From assembly GCF_020520425.1 (NCBI RefSeq), contig NC_079492.1, positions 144,615,861 through 144,679,860 on the forward strand: 64,000 nt of DNA, written 5' to 3'. Under the pieces are notes generated by a model, which did not search any database, had not been told where the DNA came from, and saw only the letters and a list, made by a program, of their open reading frames with translations. Source of the stretch: Spinacia oleracea (Eukaryota; Streptophyta; Magnoliopsida; Caryophyllales; Amaranthaceae). This document shows, in pieces, positions 1 to 11,483 of this stretch; position 1 is the stretch's first letter; each line of letters begins with the position of its first letter. A program made the position numbers and the translations under genes.

Positions 1-1965
1 AATATTTGACTGCCTTTTAATGTTTCAAAAGGCAGACATGGAAATTTGTACAATGAAATCTGACCTTTAATTCTTGGATTGATTTTATTAACAAATTGGG
101 TTTACTGATGGTTTCTTGTCTTACTGTTTGAAACTTGATTTAACTGGAGATTTTTTCTGTAGTGAATAGCTACTTTTGAGGTCTTAGAGATAGTGATGAG
201 TATGTAGTTCATGGAAAGTTCTATTTTTGAAGCGTAGTGGGAGTAATCTTAAATCTTCTATGGTTATAATTTTAGAAGATCGATGTTAAGTAATGAAGGA
301 AAGCTATGTTACCCTGACACTCTGGTTGAAGGAGGGTGTCGGTGTCAACACGACCCGACTCGGGGGAAGTGTCGAAACCGGTGTCGGAAAAGAATCCGAA
401 ATCAAGTATCGAGGTCACAAATTTGAAACCCTAGCTCTAGCAATTGAAGGTGCGGGAAAGCGAAAGAAGAAAAAATATGTTGGGGCTTTTGTTGTAGAAG
501 AAAAAACGAGATGAAAGCACTTATCAATTCTTGTTTTCATTGATTAATGCTTCAGATTCAGCCGTGGCTGTTGCGTCGTCCTGCTTTCTCCTTCCATTAA
601 CGCGTTTATGTTTGCTGCCTTTTGCTGGTGGGCCTTTGATTTTTCTTTTATTTTTTTAAAAATAAGTAGGGTGGAAATCAGGAAAGGGAAACAAATCCAC
701 GTGACTACTTTTTGCCAATATTCACGTGGGTTTGTGCCACAATTTCCTTTCTTCTTTTTATATGTTTTTTTATTAAAGAACTCTAATTCTTATTAATTTA
801 TTATCTTTTTCTTTATTTTTTATGTTTACTTTGAAAAAATAATTCATTTTTATTTTATGTGTAAACCGTGTAATGTTTTATCGGAGACTTCGTATGGGAG
901 CCGTGTCTAAAACACAAGTCAAGTCACTCCTTTGACTGCGTCGGAATGTACAAATATTTGGATTGGAGTGTCAGATACTCCGACACCTTGTCAGACACGA
1001 CTGTCTCAGTAACATAGAAGGAAAGTGATTTTCAGTATTTGACAACAAAGTGTGGTTGGTGGTGTTTTTGATGGCTAAGTTTTCCAAGTTAAGAGAAGAG
1101 AAGAGTGTTTAATCTTTGAGGTTCTAGGGGTTGTATATGTTATGCGGTTTATGGAAGCCTTTTATTGAAAGCATACTTAAAGTAAATTTCCGGAGACTTT
1201 ATTCTATTAAGCAACTATTATTAACCAATCTCACTGTCTTTTGATGATTATCATGGTGTTTGATTTGTGGATCTTTTGGAGGTGATGACTCAATGTGGGA
1301 TAAGCTTTGGAAACTTTGATTGCCTTTTGAATTAGTTATAGAAATTTGTACAATAATCTGATTACAGTTTCTTTTCTAACTGTTTGAATCTTGTTCTGAC
1401 GGAAGGATTGTCTAAGTTTTAAGGGCTATAGATCATTTTTATTATGTGTTCTGTTGGAAGTTGTATTTTGGAAGCGAGTGAAAAAATCTTGGTTTTGTTC
1501 TTGTGGATATAAGGATCGAGGTTGACTGACGGAGGAAAGTGATTTTGACAATAAAGTGTGGAGAGTAGTTTTTGATGCCTACGTTTCCTATGTAAAGGAA
1601 GGGGAGTTTTTTAATTTTTGAGGTTTACTGGTCGTGTATATTATGCGGTTTATGAAAGTCTCATATTGAAAGCATACTTGGAGTAAATTTTTGAAGGCTC
1701 GGTTTAAATGAAGCTACGTTTGGCCGGTTGGGAGTAATGTAAGGCACCAAGCTCAGTATATTTGTATGGTTATCATTTTGTTGGATTGTGAGTCTTAATG
1801 ATGAGAGACTGTTTGTTGAATGTGAGAATGTGAGATTGTTCTTTTGAGAAATAAATTGTAATTGGGGAGCATTTGATGGCTTTTGATGGATCAAAGTTAT
1901 ATAGATTTGTACCAGTAGATCTGATTTTTAGTTCTTCAAACAATTTTTACTAAATAATACATTGA
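1..1965. repeat. Diverged tandem repeat, about 2.5 copies, unit about 510-590 bp
   Basis: Three related stretches follow each other. Phrases such as GAAATTTGTACAAT, GAAAGCATACTT, TTATGCGGTTTATG and GTGATTTT recur in the same order near 35, 1025-1175, 1340, 1534-1680 and 1895. Copy 1 is split by the element at 304-1017. Removing that element gives a unit of about 590 bp, then about 555 bp, then a partial third copy starting near 1875. No coding sequence is recognisable; short open frames here are not conserved between copies. It could be the remains of a tandemly duplicated gene end or a low-copy satellite. The edges are approximate. Confidence 0.6.
304..1017. mobile_element. Non-autonomous TIR transposon, 714 bp
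   Basis: The ends are a perfect 9-bp inverted repeat, CTATGTTAC ... GTAACATAG. They are flanked by the direct repeat AAGGAAAG at 296-303 and 1018-1025 (GAAGGAAAG if a 9-bp duplication is assumed). Subterminal sequence is rich in GTGTCGG/CCGACAC words. No transposase is visible. An 8-bp duplication would suggest hAT and a 9-bp one MULE; the superfamily is undecided. Confidence 0.75.
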
Positions 1966-2202
1966 TGTTTTATCCTAATGGTTATTAAACTACCAAGTTC
2001 GACAATATAAGGCTTATAAAGTTCATGTAAGATTACATAAGGGCTAATAAGTTTAGATAACATAAATACAAGCTAATAAGTTTAGATAAGATATAAGGTT
2101 TATAAAAAGAAGTTACGTTTTATAAGTTTCGATGAGGTGTAATAAGTTTCAATAAGGGCCAAAAGCAATATTGTTCAATAAGTCAAGGCTAATAATATAG
2201 AA
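1966..2202. repeat. AT-rich stretch with TAAGTTTAGATAAG-type repeats
   Basis: Short imperfect repeats of the form AATAAGTTTAGATAA occur several times. The same word family recurs near 3730, 5400-5530, 17480-17600, 46830-47000, 47350-47600 and 54440-54710. No gene is seen. Confidence 0.4.
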
Positions 2203-3034
2203 CTAGCAATTTGGCCCGTGCAATGCACGAGAGCAATTTATAAAATGTTAAAATAACTTACATTGCTCGACATACAACAAATTTTAGGTGTTATGAAATT
2301 TTAAATTATTTATGTAAATTCATAAATTTTGTTTATTGTAAGATATAAATATATAAATAAATAACATTTAAGGTTATTACTAAATTAATCTAAATAATAT
2401 TTAGAGAAAACAATCAACAACCGTGATAATATACGTACACTATAATATCTATGATAAAAAAAAATGATGATTAAAATAATCATAATAAACATTGGCGAAA
2501 TTTGAGATTTGGCCATAGAAAATTAAAGAAGATACACGCGACACATAACATAAAACACGCACACATACCACGGGAAAATGTATGATGATATTATTTTGTT
2601 GAAAATGATGATGATATGGAGTTGATGGTGTGGTGATATGATGAAATAGTTGACAGTTCAATTCATTAAGGAGTGCAAGGAAGATGAGAGGTTGATGGCT
2701 TATTTTGGTTAGATGTTTAGTTTTCTCTTTTTTGTAGTTAAGAATTTAAAAAGACTATTAACTTATACAAAGTAAGTATTAGTGTTTATTGTTATTGTTA
2801 TTGTTATTGTTATTGTCATGGAATATTGGTTGATTAATATAATTTAAGTTAGTTTATTAAGTTATGATTATTTATTGTATGTTTTTGTTATGTGTGTCTT
2901 TTGAGTTGTTTATTTATTTAATTAATTTATTTATTTTAATAAGGGTGTCTTTTGAATTTTCTCTATTATAATGATAAAAATGTAGAAAAAAAGGTAGATT
3001 GATGAGGTTACAGTTTTTAAATATTAGGTATAGA
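2203..3034 (-). mobile_element. Non-autonomous Helitron, 832 bp
   Basis: Read on the minus strand it starts TCTATACCTAATATTTAAAAAC (its TC at 3034-3033) and ends with CTAG at 2206-2203. Ten bases inside that end is the hairpin CGTGCATTGCACG. The base before the start is A and the base after the end is T, as expected for Helitron insertion between A and T without duplication. No Rep/helicase is present, so it is non-autonomous. A nearby second 5'-like end at 3724 makes the pairing of ends slightly uncertain. Confidence 0.6.
2786..2815. repeat. Microsatellite (TTATTG)5
   Basis: Five perfect copies of the hexamer TTATTG lie inside the Helitron-like element. Confidence 0.9.
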
Positions 3035-3192
3035 TAAAGGCTTTTAATTGATTACCAATGGTGAAGTTTAAGGAAATTATATATGGAGTATAAAAGATTG
3101 AAGATGAAGCAGTTGTGGAAGTCGAGCAGATTGACGTTTCCTTGGCAAAAAATGATTATGGCTTGATTTACTCCGTGTTTTTAATTATTTAA

Positions 3193-3570
3193 TATATACC
3201 TAGTCTATAAAAAGGAACACATAAGTTATTAGAAGCCATGTGGCATCTCTCATTTCATCCGCCCTTTTTTTTCCAAATTTTCTTTATTGTTTTTATGATT
3301 TACAACTTCTAATGCCTCTTCCACTCAATTTTCCTTATTCAACATCAAGTTATTAATAGTCTAATATACTCATTAGTCTCTTCCACTTTACCCTTTTAAC
3401 ATCCAATATTTATTCAACATATAATTTTAATATTTTTCCAAGCTTCAAATTACACCTCTATTTAATTAATATATTACCAAAAATCACAAGTACTCACTAA
3501 TTAAAACTTCAAAAGACATCTGAACAACCACTATACAACTGCCCGTTCTATGAACGGGCTTAAAAGCTAG
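3193..3570 (+). mobile_element. Short non-autonomous Helitron, 378 bp
   Basis: The 3' end shows the hairpin GCCCGTTC-TAT-GAACGGGC at 3541-3559 followed by TTAAAAGCTAG and then T, a textbook Helitron terminus. The 5' end TATATACCTAGTCTATAAAA aligns with the TCTATACCTAGT start of the neighbouring copies with C changed to A. The preceding base is A. It contains no gene. Confidence 0.6.
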
Positions 3571-3724
3571 TTCCTTTAAGTCTAAACCAAAAAATTATGA
3601 AAGGAGAATGACATGTGGCACTATGAGTGTAGAGAGTGACATGTGACATTAAAAAAATAAGGAAGGAGAATGACATGTGGCATAGTTGTGTTTATGGTGT
3701 GGGTTTTTAAATACTAGGTATAGA
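3571..3724 (-). mobile_element. Helitron 5'-end fragment with internal direct repeat
   Basis: The minus strand from 3724 reads TCTATACCTAGTATTTAAAA, preceded by A, which is a third Helitron start. The word GGAGAATGACATGTGGCA occurs twice (near 3603 and 3665). No separate 3' end was found, so this is either a truncated copy or the true 5' end of an outer element ending at 2203. Confidence 0.4.
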
Positions 3725-6570
3725 TAAGAAAAGAATTGACAAGTTCAGATAAGATAAGCCACTTTTTTCTTATGTTAGAATGTAAAGATTAGATAAGTTC
3801 TTGGCAGTAAGATAAGAAATGGGTAAGTGAACACCACCTCATGGCTTCTTTTGGTTTATTGTTTTGATGATTAATGACCGAGTAATGGAAGAGCAATGTG
3901 GTATTATAGTAAATGCACATACAAAAAATAATAAATAGTTCTATGCTTTTTGTAATAGTTGTAGCCTCCTAGGGTCTTGTATAATAAAGAAAAGAAAAAG
4001 GAAGATATATTTTGGGTGCTCATGAATGACATGACTCATGTTGTTTCGGGTTTATATTGAACTTTATATTTGGCCTGCGTTTGGGTTTGATGAGGTTCCG
4101 AGTTTAAATTCTGATCTATGACTGATTTTTTGCTTCGTGGAATATGTTAGGATGTAAAGTGGTAACATTTGTTATTGGAGTTTAGCTGTTTAGTTTATCT
4201 TTTTCTTGTGTTGTTGAAATATTTTAGAATGTGTCTTGAAGTGGCAAAATGTCTCACATATATTTAGGACAGGTTATCACCTAATCGGTTTTAAAAAAAA
4301 CAATTATTATGCCATATTCTTTGGCATATTGTGTCGTGTCTGTGGGGTCAAAGGTCAAACCTTTGACTTGTTAATGTGTTCGTCTTTAATAAATGCGACG
4401 CTAAGCTATGTGAATTCCGGTTGTTGTGTGTATTTGATTTGTTGGTCTGTAAGGTTTGGTTGCAGAACCCGGTGTTTGCTTAGACTTTGAGAACAATGGG
4501 GCAGCCGTTAGTTGTGGTGATAGTTCATGGCTCTTGTGTAGTTTCATATGGTTCATAGGCAACTTTGGGATATTCATAATGGAGTTAGTGAGTTGAAGTA
4601 TGTAAGATGGCTATCATGGTTTTTTGTGTGTGTAGTTTTCATATGGTTTGCCTCCAATAAAAATCCTTTTCCATTGACCCTAACTCTTTACCCAACGAGC
4701 TACCTTATTCAATAACCAGGTCTAGTCCCTAACCTTTTCTATGATGATGGCTTAGGAGATGGAGAAAGAAGAGCTTTTGTTGAACATACCATGGAAACTT
4801 AGTTCTCCGCTATATAGATTTTGTATTATAAGTTCGTCAAATATCCAACAAATAAAGTATTTTCGGATTGGTACCCGAATATTTGAACCTATTGGAGTAC
4901 ATGTCTTTTGCTGATCAAGTCTGTTATGCCCAAAACTCCATAAGAGAGTGCAAACTTATGCGGCGTCGGGTAGTGTTTGTTCCCCTTTTGATTTGTTGGT
5001 GTTCCACAAAATTTATCAAAAATGTGTCGGGCAGGGTTTGGTCCCCTGTTGATTTCTTGGCGTGAACAACATTTATCAAAAATGTAAGATAATAGCATAA
5101 TATGTCAAATTTATCTTTTTACCGAAAAAATAATATGCCAAATTAATCCAAAAGGGTCTGCGTCAATTTGTTACCCCAATTAATGTATTCACAAATTGCA
5201 TAGTATGACAAGTTTCTCATTGAGGAGATGTGAAATCATGCATTGTTCTCTCTTTAAAAAAAAAGAGAGCATATGGTATTCAATTAATATACTGAAGCGT
5301 CTATAAATAAAAGCGTAAGTTTCTAGGGTTAACTATTAACTATCTCATTGAGTCACCATGCTTATTTTGGCTGTAGTAAGGTAGGACGTTCTTCACTTAC
5401 ATTTTACTTATTTTATTTTAGCTTTTCTGAAGTATTCTGTTAGTCATGAACTTACCTAAGACCTAAAATAAGTTAAAGTAAGGCAGAGATTTTATTAGCC
5501 TTGAAATAAATGAAAATAAGGTGAGGAGAAAAGAAGCTAGGAGGGATGTTGTTTCAATTGCTACCAAGAATCGTAGCATATATAATGATTGTTAATCTTA
5601 GTTCATTTGTTAATTTTTTTCACACGACATATTAAGGGGGCGTTTAATATGGAATAATGAGGAAAAGGAACAGGAATGAGTACAACCAATTTCACTAAAA
5701 AGCAATAACATGTCAAAAAAGAAATATCTATGTTTTAATAAACAATGATACTCCAATTAAATACGTATATCAATTTTGAAAATATTGTCTTAGCAGGTTT
5801 GAACCTTCTAATTGCTTGAAGTAGAGACGGAGAGCAAGGTGTTGTGCATAAATGTTTCCAAGTCAAGAAATTATGTAAAAGTTCAAGTGGACTTTCTGGT
5901 CATTTCAAGTTGGAGGCATTTCTTTTCCTGTTGTAAGGAGCAATTTTTTCAGAGGAAACAAGCCGTCAATGTAAAACTTGGACTTTTGTTTTGACTAGTT
6001 GTTGGATCGTGAGCTAGCGCGCACGATCCCTCAAGGTATACAAAATTATTTTTGTAAAAATGTTACTTAAAAGCTAGGAACTTATAATTTATGGTAAATG
6101 CTAGAAAAGATATGTTAAAGTTAGATGTTGGATTTACATGTAACAGGAAATAGAAACCATATGCGTTTTAATTGATAGTTCGAAGGTACAATATATAGGA
6201 AATTATACCCAAAGAAAACAAAATATTTTGTAGCAATGGAAGGGTGAAACCGTAAATGCTCTATTGTTAAGAATAAGACAAAATAAAACAAAGAAGGAAA
6301 TGAGGGGCATGCACGTATATACACTATTGGGTGAATAGTAATCAAAGTATGAAGCTTTATAAGTGTTAGGATTCACGAAATTGTGATATTTTTTGTGTAT
6401 ACTTGCGTTCTCTTCGCTTGAAAAATAAGTTTCATGGTTATAAGTTCAAATACATTTCAATCGGGTCTAATAAGCCATCTCTTTTGCAATCATGTTTTGA
6501 ATTGTGAATTTGTGATAGTTATGACTTAACTTGCTTTCATGCTTATTCTCGTATATGTTTTTATTTTTTG
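3725..6570. other. Intergenic, no gene recognised
   Basis: AT-rich DNA whose open frames are short and resemble no family I know. A roughly 60-bp tandem duplication lies at 4966-5026 and 5027-5084, sharing TTTATCAAAAATGT. A degenerate palindromic copy of the ATTCACCTTATTT/AAGTTCAGATAAG MITE family lies near 5390-5530. A possible orphan Harbinger-like end (GGGGGCGTTTAATATGG) lies at 5636. Confidence 0.5.
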
Positions 6571-6719
6571 AGAAATTTTTGTGTGAGACCGTCTCACAGG
6601 AAAGACCGCCTTGTTGGCAGTCTTGATGGCAGCCCCGTTGGCGCATGTGCTGACGTCAGCATGTAAATTTTTCAAAAAAAAATTCAAAAAATTTTTGGAT
6701 TTTTATTTTTTTTATTTTT

Positions 6720-8210
6720 TTTTCAGGCTTAACTAATTGTACTTCAGACTTAACTAATTAGACTTCAAGCTTAACTAATTGGATTTCAGACTTAACTAAT
6801 TTGATTTCAGGCTTAAATTATTATTTTTTATTCAAAGTTTTTTTTTAAAAAAAATTTGAAATTTTTTTTTGATTTTTATTCTCCAGGCTTAACTAATTGG
6901 ATTTTCAGGCTTAACTAATTGGACTTCAGGCTTAACTAATTGGACTTTAAGCTTAACTAATTGTATTTCAGGCTTAACTAATTGTATTTCAGGCTTAAAT
7001 TTTTTTTTCGATTTCAATTTTTTTTTTCGAAATTAAAATTTTCAATTTTTTTGGGGTACTAACTAAACTAGTGTAAAACATAACTAAAAGTAATAAAATC
7101 ATAACTAATTGAATAACAAAATAGTTAAGGTATAAAAACAAATAGTTAAAAGAATAAAACTACCATGAGTGATCTTGGCACAATAACACCTTGTTGGTGG
7201 TGTAAACAAGGTTTTGACAATCAAGGACCGCCACGGGAAGAGCCGGCTTCCCTTGCAGCTGTTAGGCATTTATTTTTAGTTTGTTTCGTAGTACTTGTAA
7301 TGGTCTATAAAGGCCTTAGTTTAATTGTTTAGTTTGTAAAATTCTTTTATTTATGTTAAATTGAGCCTATGTCAAAAAAAAAACAAATAGTTAAACTTAT
7401 GAGTCGAATAGTTATTAATTTTAAACAAACTTATTATTAACTAAAACTCATAAAATTTTAACTAATTAGTTGCAATGCTTAACTAATTGATTCCATTGCT
7501 TAACTAATTGGTTTCAGTGCTTAACTAATTGGTTCATTGCTTAACTAATTGGTTCATTGCTTCACTAATTAGTTTCGTTACTTAACTAATTGAATCTCAA
7601 ACTTAACTATAATTAGTTCCAGTGGTTAATTAACTTAATTAAATCTATTGCATAACTAATTGCTTCCAGTGTTTCACTAATTGGTTTCAGTACTTCACTA
7701 ATCAGTTGCATGGTTTAACTAATATGTTACGTTACTTAACTAATTTATTACATTGTTTAACTAATTGGTTTCGAAACTTAACTTATTAGTTTAATTTTTT
7801 AACTAATTGATTCAATTGCTTAACTAATTGGTTTCAATGCTTAAAATTTTGTATCTTAACTAAAACTCTGAAATTCGTTATCTGAACCTCAAAAATACAT
7901 AACTAAAACTCAAAAAATCTTAACTAAAACCAAGAAAATCGTAACTTAAACTGGTAAAATAATAACTAAAACTCAAAAAATCATAACTAAAGCCCTGAAT
8001 AGAAAGTCAAAAATACGTAACTAAAGCTCAAAAAACCTTAACTAAAACCAAAAAAATCGTGACTAAAACTTAAAAATCATAACTAAAACATAGAAAATCA
8101 GTCCAGTAATTCCACTAAGAGACCATTATTTCAGAATTATAATTAAAACTAAAACATAATTATTCTTAACTAAATACAAAAAAAGTGTAACTAAAATATT
8201 ACGATTCTGA
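6720..8210. repeat. Degenerate array of CTTAACTAATTG and AACTAAAAC words
   Basis: From 6725 to 7015 and 7480 to 7850 the word CTTAACTAATTGG recurs every 20-25 bases with varied spacers such as ATTTCAGG. From 7855 to 8210 it gives way to ATAACTAAAACTC-type words. There is no open reading frame. This looks like expanded subterminal sequence of the surrounding TIR element. Confidence 0.75.
7151..7382 (+). mobile_element. LINE/SINE 3'-end insertion with poly(A), 232 bp
   Basis: A segment unlike the array around it ends in GCCTATGTC plus a run of about ten A. It is bounded by the 13-bp direct repeat ACAAATAGTTAAA at 7138-7150 and 7383-7395. A poly(A) tail plus a target duplication of this size marks target-primed reverse transcription. 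The insert has a GC-richer core (near 7205-7265) and no ORF. It is probably a 5'-truncated LINE; a SINE cannot be excluded. Confidence 0.7.
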
Positions 8211-9802
8211 ACTAAAACGAAACTAAAACAACTAAAATCTGCAGTCTGCAGCGATTCTGTCGCAAGAGTTGACCTAATTTCTCCTCAAATCTTCACCGGC
8301 AGCAGCGAAGGCCTCCACTATCACCGCCATCGAATACTCCGCCTCCGCCTCCTCGTCCTTGACCTCCACTAGCTCATCTCCAACGAAGAAGCCTCGCCTA
8401 CGCATATGTAACCACACAATCAAATTAAATCAAAACACAAAATCGAAACCAAAATCAAACCACAAAACAATTCGATTAACATTTGAATGATCAAACAAAA
8501 TTGAAATCAAAGCAAAGCAAAACAATTTTATTCAAACATGTATCAACTAGATCTGGCCTTCATCGACGGAATAAACGCCTTCGATTTGTTTCTCAATTAG
8601 AGCGGCGACAAGGCCTAAAAAGTCAAAAACCTAAATCGATTGAAAAATCAATCGAACATCGACCATAAATCCAAGTCACACGATCTCCTTCCTTCGCCGC
8701 TGCATCTCCTTCGTTCGCCGTTGCAGCCACCGCGATAACGTCGAGGCCGAATCCAAGACCACAACGAATCGCCGCAACTTTGTGAGGAGGTGAATCGGCG
8801 CCTCTGCTCTCCGCCTTCCTCTCCTTCCTTCGCCGTTCTCCTCCTTGTCGAATCTTTACGAGCAGCGCCGACGAGATCAAAAATCAGAATGGCGCGGTGG
8901 ATCTTGCGGTGGCCTAAAACCTACAACCATTGAAGTGGAGAGAAAGGCGGCGATTTGAGGAGAGTGAGAAGCGGCGAGGATGAACGACGGCGGCGGATAT
9001 TTGTGGAGAGTGAGAAGAGGCGAGGATGACCGACGGCGGCGGAGATTTTGAGGAGAGGGAGGGGCGGAGAGGTTGAGGGAGGAGAGAGAGGGAGAGGAGA
9101 AATTAGGGTTGAAAATGAAATGAAATGAAAAATAATGAAAAATATGTATTTATATTTATTTATTAAAAGTTCTCAGCTGACATCAGCGCTTAGTTGGCAT
9201 CTTGGTTGCCAACAATGCGGTCTTTTCTGTGAGACCGCCTTATACAAAAGTTTGTATTATTTTTTTGTGTGGAAAGGTAAAGAAATGCTTGGTCTTGTTT
9301 TATTCATTTTATACTACTACATACAGGCGCTGTCTGGTAACTAGAATGTAGAGTTTAGCGGTTTACTGTTTGCATTAGCGGTTTACTGTCTGGTAACTAT
9401 AAATGTAGAGTTTAACTTTTGTTAGCTGATTTGACTGTTTGATTATATAAATTTATTTGGTGACACTTAGTTGATTGCTTTTTGAACATTGATTTGTGTA
9501 GCATTACTTTATTTTCCTCCTTAGTTATTAAGATAAAAATGGTGAATTTCTAATGTATTAATTTAACTTTGGGAAAAATTACAAATTTAGGTGGTAAATG
9601 CTGCATGTAACTCCATAGTTGTGTACTACTTCAATTTAGACATTTTAACTGTACAACTTGAAAGTAATGGGCCTTTGGGTGGAGGGTTTGTGCGAGGTAG
9701 CCCAGAAGTTTTGTTACAGTCGGTAATAGTTTTTAGTAAAGTAAAAATAAAAATAAATAAAATAAAAGCAAGGAGGACATGACCTTACTGTTTAAAGTCA
9801 GT

Positions 9803-10473
9803 CTAAGGTTTTTGGGGGATAAGTCCATCTTTTTTTTGATGCATATGAAAGGAAAGACTTACAGAAGCAAAGAACAAAAAGTTAATGAACCAACAGAAGA
9901 AAAAAAAACAGTAAACTACAATTAGCAAGGGCGGTAACTCCACTCCACGAATGTCCTCAGCTATAATCCGCCTTAGCTCCGGGGGAGGGTCTTCTATAAC
10001 ATCCACCTTGTTGGCTTGGCCAACACCCTTATTTGCAAGCCAATCGGCAGCCCGATTCCCCTCCCTATAGCAATGAACCAGTACAACTTCCCATTCCTGT
10101 TTATTCAAAAGAGTACGGCAGTGATTAATGATGTGCACACAAACCCCACCATACGGTTCCATGCTCTTAAGAGCAAGGATACCAGATAGACTGTCAATTT
10201 GGACTATCAGCTTCCGAATCCCGATTCTCCAAGCACAGTCTATACCATACGCTACTGCCCTTATTTCAGCTCGAAAGGCAGTACATACTCCTAGTTTGAT
10301 GGAGTAAGCCGTCTGGAAAAAGCCTCTATGATCACGTACTATACCTCCTTCTCCTGCCAGACCAGGGCACCCTTTTGCAGCTCCATCAGAGTTCAGAGTG
10401 AACCATCCCATTGGAGGAGCCTGCCACCTTACATGAAGTTCCTCTCTCACCAGATTACGATCATTCTGGACAT
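9803..10473 (-). pseudogene. RNase H domain fragment of a plant LINE (RVT_3 type)
   Basis: The open frame of about 215 residues from the first Met reads as the C-terminal RNase H domain found after reverse transcriptase in plant LINEs. Visible are LNSDGAAKG (first Asp, residue 22), TAFRAEIRA (Glu 62), VQIDSLSG (Asp 86) and VHCYREGNRAADWLA (His 126, Asp 136), in the expected order and spacing. Open frame continues upstream of the Met to the 5' truncation at 10473, so that Met is not a true start. The reverse transcriptase and endonuclease are missing. The last 40 residues are translated tail and flank and are not part of the original protein. It is dead as a transposon, although the catalytic acids are kept. 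Confidence 0.85.
9831..10473 (-). mobile_element. 5'-truncated LINE insertion
   Basis: On the minus strand the insert ends in a short poly(A) tract (T run at 9830-9837 on the plus strand). The direct repeat TGGGGGATAAGTCCATCT at 9813-9830 matches TGGGGGATAAGTCAATCT at 10474-10491 with one mismatch in 18. This is a classical truncated LINE insertion of about 643 bp. Confidence 0.85.
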
Positions 10474-10551
10474 TGGGGGATAAGTCAATCTAAGTTGATA
10501 AGAAAGTAGTTTTATATTGATGGTTATGTATTCTATATTAATAGGTATTGA

Positions 10552-11185
10552 TCTATACTAATATATTAAAAGGCGGCGTAAAAAAAGTTTATGTGTCACG
10601 TCATCACCAAGGTATGTGATGTTATTGAGTTATTGACAATCAAAAATCAATACAATAAGGCTCGGACACAAGACCTCAAGTTTGGAAAAAAATCACATTA
10701 TCATCTTAAACAACCAATAATTGTTGTTTATCCATGCACATTAACTTATAAATACATGTTAACATGAAGTCCGAAACAACTAAATCTTTATATTGCATTT
10801 TATTTCTTCTGGATTATATTGGAATAAAAATAACAATTAAAACATAAGGAAAACCATGAATTAAATATGATATCATAAGTCTCATAAGCATCAACTATAG
10901 AAATTCACTACATATGTCTAATTTATTATTATTTATTAATTTGAAGCACTTAGTTTCATTAGAAAATAAATTAAACGAATTGTAAAATGATTTAATTGAA
11001 AAATTATTTGGCATGATAAATGACGTAGTGTACATGTGTGGTTGATGAACTTAATGAATCTTTCCACTTTTATAGATTACATTTATTTTGGTTAAATGTT
11101 GACCCGAAGAAGAATGTTGAATTTTAATTATTTAAAGTAGCAACCGGGGCATCTCCTGCGCCACACACTACGTGTATAATATTAG
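10552..11185 (+). mobile_element. Possible decayed Helitron
   Basis: The start A|TCTATACTAATATATTAAAA is the common plant Helitron 5' end. The 3' end is weak: a poor hairpin around CCGGGGCATCTCCTGCGCC near 11144 and TTAG followed by T at 11182-11186. The 5' end is convincing and the 3' end is a guess. Confidence 0.4.
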
Positions 11186-11483
11186 TCGTTGGTTATTACG
11201 TAGGGGTTGATGTATTCCTAAAAATGCGATGCTGACTATAATGATGCTCACATTAATGACGCATGATTGTTCTTGGGGGCTAATTTTAGTAGTATTTACA
11301 TAATAAATGATCGTTTATTTACGAAATTGCCATTTGATTGGGAAATTCAATGAGATTAACACGGAAGTGCTCCATCGTTCGGTATGAAAACAAAAATATA
11401 AAATCACAAAAGATAATTTACAATTGTTTATTGTCCGTTTTCAAGACAAATATAATTATTATAGATATTAGTGATATATGGAA

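Larger units (their letters stand above)
6571..9257. mobile_element. Large non-autonomous MULE-like element, about 2.7 kb
   Basis: The ends are imperfect inverted repeats of about 85 bp. The left side has GTCTCACAGGAAAGACCGCC, then TGTTGGCA and GCTGACGTCAGC; the right side has their complements (GCTGACATCAGC, TGCCAACA and GGCGGTCTCACAG on opposite strands). TATTTTTTG precedes the left end and TATTTTTTTG follows the right end, a possible 9-10-bp target duplication with one T of slippage. The interior is an array of TTAACTAATTG-type words (6720-8200) and a GC-richer segment (8240-9110) resembling gene sequence with CCGCC/GGCGG words. No transposase is present. The exact right edge is uncertain by a few bases. 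Confidence 0.65.

Noticed and set aside
2214..2230. Hairpin near a T-run considered as a transcription terminator
   Set aside because: This is a plant nuclear region, and the hairpin plus CTAG fits a Helitron 3' end better.
5636..5700. GGGGGCGTTTAATATGG as the start of a Harbinger MITE
   Set aside because: No matching right end or TAA duplication was found.
8623..8880. 85-aa minus-strand frame in GC-rich sequence
   Set aside because: No recognisable domain, low complexity, and it lies inside a TIR element.
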